Assembly (NCBI GenBank): GCA_036374795.1
Contig: DASUTC010000275.1
Span: 1 to 33,926, forward strand
DNA length: 33,926 nucleotides
Reading direction: 5' to 3'
Origin: Herpetosiphonaceae bacterium
GTDB taxonomy: Bacteria; Chloroflexota; Chloroflexia; Chloroflexales; Kallotenuaceae
The stretch's first letter is position 1, and every line of letters begins with the position of its first letter. Shown piece by piece: positions 29,262 to 33,926 of the stretch. The notes under the pieces are model-generated. The model ran no database searches, had not been told where the DNA came from, and worked only from the letters and a program-made list of their open reading frames with translations. Both the position numbers and the translations under genes were made by a program.

Positions 29262-32090
29262 TCACCCCGCCCCCGATCCCTGAGCGCTGCCGGGTATGAT
29301 CAGCTTGCTCAGCTCGCGCAGCCATAAGACCGAGCTTGCCACCGCCGTACACAGCAGCCAATCGCCGAGGCTCAGCCCAACCGTGGAGAACGCCCGCTGC
29401 AAGAACGGCACATAGATCACCAGCAGATGCAGCGCCAGCGAGAGCGCAATCGCGCCCCACAGCCACCAGTTATGCGTATGCCGCAGCAGCATCTGAAAGG
29501 CGCTGCGCTCGTCGGAGCGGGCGTTGAAGACGTTGAAGAGCTGAAAGAGCATCAGCGTCGTAAAGGCCAGCGTGCGGGCATAGGGCAGATCGCCGTCGCC
29601 GTCGAGCAGGCCGCCCGGCAGCGCGCCGTCGAGCACCAGCAGCGTGCCCACCGCCATCACCAGCCCCACAAATACGATACCCGCCCACATGCGCGGCGTG
29701 ATCACGCCGCTGCCCTGCGGTCGCGGCGGCCTGGTCATGACATCGGGATCGGCGGGATCGAGGCCCAGCGCCAGCGCGGGCGGGCCGTCGGTGACAAGGT
29801 TGATCCATAGGATCTGCGTCGCCAGCAGCGGCAGCACCACCACCTCGCCTGCACCGGACAGACCGAGCACGCCGCTGAGCACAACGCCAAAAAACATCGT
29901 GAAGACCTCGCCGATATTGGACGAGAGCAGATAGCGCAGGAACTTCTGGATGTTGGCAAAGATGGCACGGCCCTCCTCGACCGCCGCCACAATCGAGGCA
30001 AAGTTGTCGTCGGCCAGCACCATATCGGCGGCCTCCTTCGACACGTCGGTGCCGGTGATGCCCATCGCCACGCCGATATCCGCCCTTTTGAGCGCGGGCG
30101 CATCGTTAACGCCGTCGCCGGTCATGGCAACCACATGCTGGTTGCGCTGAAGCGCATCGACGATCCGCAGCTTATGTTCGGGATTGACCCGCGCAAAGAC
30201 CGATGTATCGCGCACGGCCTGTTCCAGCGCGGCATCGTCAAGCTTTTCAAGCTGCGTGCCGGTCATCACCCGATCGTTGGCGGCAATGCCCAGCTCGCGC
30301 GCAATCGCCAGCCCGGTCTTCGGATGATCGCCGGTGATCATGATCGGGCGGATTCCAGCGCGCCCGGCCCGCTCGACCGCATCGCGCACTTCGGGACGCG
30401 GCGGATCGATCATCCCGACCAGACCTAGAAAGACCAGCTCATGCTCGACGCCATCGTCCACATCGCTGCTGAGCGCATCGCGTGGCAGCGACCGGAAGGC
30501 AATACCCAGCGTGCGCAGCGCCTCACCGGCTAGCTGCTCGTTGATCGTCTGGATCTCCGCCTGACGCTCCGGCGTGAGCGGACGTGTCTCGTCGCCGAGC
30601 AATTCGTGGGAGCAGCGCGGCAGCAGCACATCGGGAGCGCCCTTGGTAAACACGATCAGCCGCTCCTGCCGGTCGGCATCCTGATGGACCGTGGACATCA
30701 GCTTGCGCTCGGAGGAGAAAGGCACCTCGCCCACGCGCTCGAAGCGCGAGTCGAGCGCCCGCGCCTCCAGCCCAACCTTGCGCGCCGCGACGATCAGCGC
30801 GCCTTCAGTGGGATCGCCCTGGATGATCCAGCGCCCGTCGCGCTCCTGCAACGCGGCGTTGTTGGCGCGATCGGCTGCCCGCAGCGTGCGACGAACCTCG
30901 GCCTGAAGCGCGGCATCCTCCACCGGATGCCCATCCTGCCGGATCTCGCCCTGCGGCGCGTAGCCGGTGCCGCTAAGATCGACGCGACCGCTCGCCGTCA
31001 CCACCGTGCGCACCGTCATCTCGTTGGCCGTCAGCGTGCCGGTCTTGTCGGAGGCGATCACCGTGGCCGAGCCCAGCGTTTCTACGGCTGGCAGCTTGCG
31101 CACGATCGCATTGCGCCGGGCCATGCGCTGCACCCCGATCGCCAGAACCGCCGTGACGATCGCAGGCAGCCCTTCGGGCACCGCCGCCACCGCCAGCGCC
31201 ACGCCCAGGATCAGCACATCGACGATCGCCCCGAAGTCGCGGATGCCCTGCACCAGAATGATCGCCACGACGACGATCGCCGCGATGATCAGCACGACGA
31301 TGCCGAGCAGCTTCCCGGTGCGATCAAGCTCCTTCTGGAGCGGCGTCGTCTGCGTCTCGGTCTGCTGGAGCAGACCAGCGATCTTGCCCATCTCGGTCTG
31401 CATGCCGGTCGCAACCACGATCGCGCTGCCGCGCCCATACGTTGCCGCCGTGCCGCTGAAGATCATATTATGCCGATCGCCCAGGCCGACCTCTGACTCG
31501 ATCGGCGCGATATCTTTCGAGACAGGCAGACTCTCGCCCGTCAGCGAAGCCTCGGCGGCTTGCAGCGCGGTCGACTGAACCAGACGCGCGTCGGCGGGGA
31601 TCGTGTCGCCCTCCTCGATCAGGATCAGATCGCCGGGCACCAGCTCGGTCGCCGGCATACGCTGGCGCTGACCGTCGCGCACCACCACGGCCTGCGCCGC
31701 CGACATCGCCCGCAGCGCCGCCACGGCCTGCTCGGCGCGCATCTCCTGCACATAGCCCAGCACGCCGTTCAGCAGCACGATCGAAAAAATAACCAGCCCC
31801 TCGTAGGGCAGCGCCGAGTCGCGCTCGTAGATCCACAGGCCAACCGAGATCGCCGTCGCGATCAGCAGCAGAATCACCAGCACGTCCTGAAACTGCGCCA
31901 GGAAGCGCCGCCAGGCGGGAACCGGCTCCTCGGCCTTCAGCTCATTGGAGCCGTAGCGCTCCAGCCGCTCGCGGGCTGCCTGCGCGCTCAGGCCACGCCG
32001 CGGATCGGTTTCCAGCATCCTCGCAACCTGATCGATCGTCGCCTGATACGCCGCTACCTGCTCGATCTCTTGCTCGTGTATGGTTGCCAT
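29262..32090 (-). CDS. Type IIA calcium-transporting-like P-type ATPase
   Basis: This 942-residue cation pump has the SERCA/PMR1-like layout. A Cation_ATPase_N domain comes first (about 10-65: [18 protein letters not shown]...YGSNELK). The actuator loop has TGES (about 184-187), and the ion-site helix reads [11 protein letters not shown]. The phosphorylation site is Asp348 in SDKTGTLT, the nucleotide-binding region has [11 protein letters not shown], and the hinge has [17 protein letters not shown] (about 654-670). Four C-terminal helices follow. VAAVPEGLP and the N-terminal domain favour Ca2+ (or Mn2+) export, but specificity is inferred. I used the ATG at 32090, with GGAG 6 bases upstream; the frame extends to 32174 without family character. 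The stop lies against heptamer tract G. Confidence 0.93.
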   Translation of the reverse strand: MATIHEQEIEQVAAYQATIDQVARMLETDPRRGLSAQAARERLERYGSNELKAEEPVPAWRRFLAQFQDVLVILLLIATAISVGLWIYERDSALPYEGLVIFSIVLLNGVLGYVQEMRAEQAVAALRAMSAAQAVVVRDGQRQRMPATELVPGDLILIEEGDTIPADARLVQSTALQAAEASLTGESLPVSKDIAPIESEVGLGDRHNMIFSGTAATYGRGSAIVVATGMQTEMGKIAGLLQQTETQTTPLQKELDRTGKLLGIVVLIIAAIVVVAIILVQGIRDFGAIVDVLILGVALAVAAVPEGLPAIVTAVLAIGVQRMARRNAIVRKLPAVETLGSATVIASDKTGTLTANEMTVRTVVTASGRVDLSGTGYAPQGEIRQDGHPVEDAALQAEVRRTLRAADRANNAALQERDGRWIIQGDPTEGALIVAARKVGLEARALDSRFERVGEVPFSSERKLMSTVHQDADRQERLIVFTKGAPDVLLPRCSHELLGDETRPLTPERQAEIQTINEQLAGEALRTLGIAFRSLPRDALSSDVDDGVEHELVFLGLVGMIDPPRPEVRDAVERAGRAGIRPIMITGDHPKTGLAIARELGIAANDRVMTGTQLEKLDDAALEQAVRDTSVFARVNPEHKLRIVDALQRNQHVVAMTGDGVNDAPALKRADIGVAMGITGTDVSKEAADMVLADDNFASIVAAVEEGRAIFANIQKFLRYLLSSNIGEVFTMFFGVVLSGVLGLSGAGEVVVLPLLATQILWINLVTDGPPALALGLDPADPDVMTRPPRPQGSGVITPRMWAGIVFVGLVMAVGTLLVLDGALPGGLLDGDGDLPYARTLAFTTLMLFQLFNVFNARSDERSAFQMLLRHTHNWWLWGAIALSLALHLLVIYVPFLQRAFSTVGLSLGDWLLCTAVASSVLWLRELSKLIIPGSAQGSGAG

Positions 32091-32422
32091 CTGCACTCCG
32101 TTGCGCCGCTCGCTACTCGATGATCGAAGATGTTTGCCCGGCGACGCTATGGCCGCCCATCTCAAGCATAGCACGATCGGGGCACACGCGAGCGCCGAAG
32201 CCTCACCTCGGACTGGCTTCCGCAGACGAGATTACTACATAGTATCCCAAAATCGGCGGTACTACCCTCGGGGTCCTAAAGAGCTAGGACCATTTGGGCT
32301 ATGCGTGCCATACTGTCACATTTGGAGAATGGTTCAATACATGGTATATCGTTGGACACACGTACCACGCTCGCCCCGTGTGTGACGCTCGTCTTGCCAT
32401 GCATTGTAACAAAGGAACCTCT
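32091..32422. other. Divergent regulatory region of P-type ATPase and GAF genes
   Basis: No gene is supported in these 330 bases. Contents: the candidate structured element at 32238-32303, a 7-bp inverted repeat ACACACG/CGTGTGT (32356-32362 with 32377-32383), and a weak plus-strand promoter (TTGGAG 32322-32327, 17 bp, TATATC 32345-32350). Confidence 0.4.
32238..32303. ncRNA. Candidate structured element upstream of GAF gene
   Basis: CATAG (32238-32242) and CCCAAA (32246-32251) pair with TTTGGG (32293-32298) and CTATG (32299-32303), giving an 11-bp stem with a 3-base bulge. Inside it lies a perfect 7-bp hairpin GGTCCTA/TAGGACC (32272-32278 with 32285-32291). The coding strand is unclear. No known RNA class is recognised. 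Confidence 0.35.
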
Positions 32423-33926
32423 GTGAACTCTGCCGTCTCGTCAATTGCTCTGACTGACGATGTTCTTGCTATCTTCAATCAGTTGATTGCCTGCCCCGAC
32501 CCAGAAGCCGCGCTGCCCCTGCTCGAAGCGCTGGATAGCGCCTACCAGCATCGGCTGCGCTTATGCTTGCCGCCGATTCATCATCGACAGCCCTTTCGCA
32601 TCACCGATGTGGCGCAGCTTCAGGCGTGGCTCAGGCGCGGCGAGATGACACAGCCGACAGAATTTCCGTCCAATAGCAGCCCCGTGCGGATCGGCAGCCA
32701 GATGATCGGCGTGCTCAGCCTGGAAGATGCCGCAGCAGGATCTGAAATCGAGCTACACGTCCTGGGCTCGCGGCTTGGCACGATCCTCAACACCTGGCAC
32801 CTGCGCAGCTTAGAGCGTCGTGCCCGCTCGGAAAAAGCCACCCTCGTGCGGCTATGCCAGGTTGCTAACGCTCAGCAAGAGCTCCAGGCCGTGCTCGCGG
32901 GAGCCTACGATGCGCTCAAGACCTCGCTGCCCTTCAGCACGTTTGTGGCAACGGTCTACGACTCCGCGCAGCAGATGAACGTGCTATCGTACATCGTCGA
33001 TGCAGGCCAGGTCTACGTCGATAATCTCGTCGGGCCTGTCTCCAACGGCCTGCAAGGCTATATCATCCGCCAGCGCCAATCGCTGCGCTTTGCCGACGTG
33101 CGCGAGGAAATCCAGCACTATCCCGATATCGAGCTTGTGAGCTTCGGCAGCGACGTTCCGATCCACTCGTGGCTCGGCGTACCCATGCAGATCAGCGATG
33201 GACGGGTCGTGGGCTTTATGAGCCTCCAACACCACGAAGCCAATATCTACAGCGAGCACGATCAGCATTTTCTGGAGCATGTCGCCACTGCCGTCGCCAT
33301 TGCGATCGAGAAGGCTATGCTGCTCCAGCAGCGCGACCGTGAGATTACGGTGCTGACGGCGCAGACGGAGCTATCCGAGGCGCTGGGCCGCGCGCATGAT
33401 GTCGGCACGGCGCTCGAAAGCGCGATGGTAGCCCTGGAGCAATCGTTTCCTGAGCATGTCTATATTCTGTTCGTGTTCGATCCAGAGTACCACGTGATCG
33501 CGTCGCTGATGAAAGAAACCGGCAGCCTGTATCAGAACGAAGTGATCGGCACGCAGATCCCGCCGCACAGCCTGAGCCGATATATTTTGCAGCAATCGGG
33601 GCCGGTGCTCTTCAACAACGAGCATGAGATGCGCGCCGCAGGGATCTCGTGGAATCGGATCGGCGATCTGGATCAGCCGCAGACCCAGGCGGTGATCGGC
33701 GCGCCGATTCACGCGGCGGACGGCTCGTTCATGAGCCTGCTGATGGTGCAGAGCTATAGCCCCAATGTCTTCGATCAGCGTCAGGCGGCGCTCCTGGGCA
33801 GCATCGCGCAGCAGGTGGCGCTGGTGATGCAAAATGCGCGGCTGATCGAGCGCGATCAGCGGCGGCTGCGCGAGCTGGAGCAGGCGAACCGCGACCTGGA
33901 GCTGGCGCAGCATCGGGTGGTCGAGG
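32423..33926 (+). CDS. Multi-GAF sensor protein (partial)
   Basis: This is the start of a signalling protein whose frame stays open to the right edge (501 codons visible). The first 130 residues form a GAF-like region (PVRIGSQMIGVLSLED...). A second GAF spans about 145-305, with LGVPMQISDGRVVGFMSLQHHEANIYSEHDQHFLEHVATAVAIAIEKA spread over its second half. A third spans about 315-480 (VIGAPIHAADGSFMSLLMVQSYSPNVFDQRQ), ending in a coiled-coil-like linker (LIERDQRRLRELEQANRDLELAQ). The output domain is beyond the edge; a histidine kinase or GGDEF domain is likely by analogy with the kinase at 15451. I chose the GTG at 32423 because AAAGGA lies 8 bases upstream and no better start is in frame. 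No transmembrane segment is seen, so it is probably cytoplasmic. Confidence 0.85.
   Translation, partial: MNSAVSSIALTDDVLAIFNQLIACPDPEAALPLLEALDSAYQHRLRLCLPPIHHRQPFRITDVAQLQAWLRRGEMTQPTEFPSNSSPVRIGSQMIGVLSLEDAAAGSEIELHVLGSRLGTILNTWHLRSLERRARSEKATLVRLCQVANAQQELQAVLAGAYDALKTSLPFSTFVATVYDSAQQMNVLSYIVDAGQVYVDNLVGPVSNGLQGYIIRQRQSLRFADVREEIQHYPDIELVSFGSDVPIHSWLGVPMQISDGRVVGFMSLQHHEANIYSEHDQHFLEHVATAVAIAIEKAMLLQQRDREITVLTAQTELSEALGRAHDVGTALESAMVALEQSFPEHVYILFVFDPEYHVIASLMKETGSLYQNEVIGTQIPPHSLSRYILQQSGPVLFNNEHEMRAAGISWNRIGDLDQPQTQAVIGAPIHAADGSFMSLLMVQSYSPNVFDQRQAALLGSIAQQVALVMQNARLIERDQRRLRELEQANRDLELAQHRVVE

Overview
This is a GC-rich bacterial chromosomal window. It carries 25 protein genes that I can support, two of them cut by the window edges, and I saw no tRNA, rRNA, CRISPR array or transposase. 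The gene set suggests a member of the Chloroflexota (class Chloroflexia): multi-GAF signalling proteins, secreted Asp-box propellers, ABC sugar importers without a local ATPase, an oxaloacetate/methylmalonyl-CoA decarboxylase-type sodium pump, SURF1, and many intergenic GTTC-type heptamer tracts. The taxonomic call is inference from gene content and style, not from a marker gene.

Layout. 1-3285 (minus) is a four-gene sodium-pumping acyl-CoA decarboxylase operon (mmdA, mmdD/oadG, mmdC, mmdB), with mmdB cut by the left edge. 3513-7620 holds a secreted Asp-box lipoprotein and a divergent secreted M14 carboxypeptidase. 7749-8844 is a MerR regulator facing a small operon (a CCPF-motif protein and a YciI-like protein) across a textbook MerR operator. 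8945-12142 (minus) is a sugar ABC importer: permease, permease, binding lipoprotein. 12552-15362 is a large secreted Asp-box propeller with a near-consensus promoter and a long leader. 15451-17730 is a soluble three-GAF histidine kinase. 17845-19529 is a DapA-family aldolase overlapping a GNAT acetyltransferase. 19720-20544 is SURF1. 20670-22235 is a third Asp-box propeller. 22442-24779 holds a histidine phosphatase and a divergent gamma-glutamyltransferase. 25016-27995 is an arginine block: arginine decarboxylase and arginase. 28286-32090 is a LOG-family protein and a type IIA cation P-type ATPase. 32423 to the right edge is the start of a multi-GAF sensor.

How it works together. Most transcription units are short and independent. 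Clear functional units are the decarboxylase pump, the MerR-controlled pair, the ABC importer and the two arginine-consuming enzymes. Many gene ends carry strong hairpin terminators.

Most unusual signal. Seven intergenic tracts are built from a degenerate 7-base unit (GTTYNNN). In six of them the tract lies directly after the stop codon of a minus-strand gene, mostly at gene ends that lack a strong GC hairpin. One array of nine perfectly phased units runs into the N-terminal codons of a permease. Another contains the arginase stop codon. Several long leaders (upstream of arginase, arginine decarboxylase, the 12552 propeller and the GAF gene at 32423) also show possible RNA structure, including a potential H-type pseudoknot before arginase.
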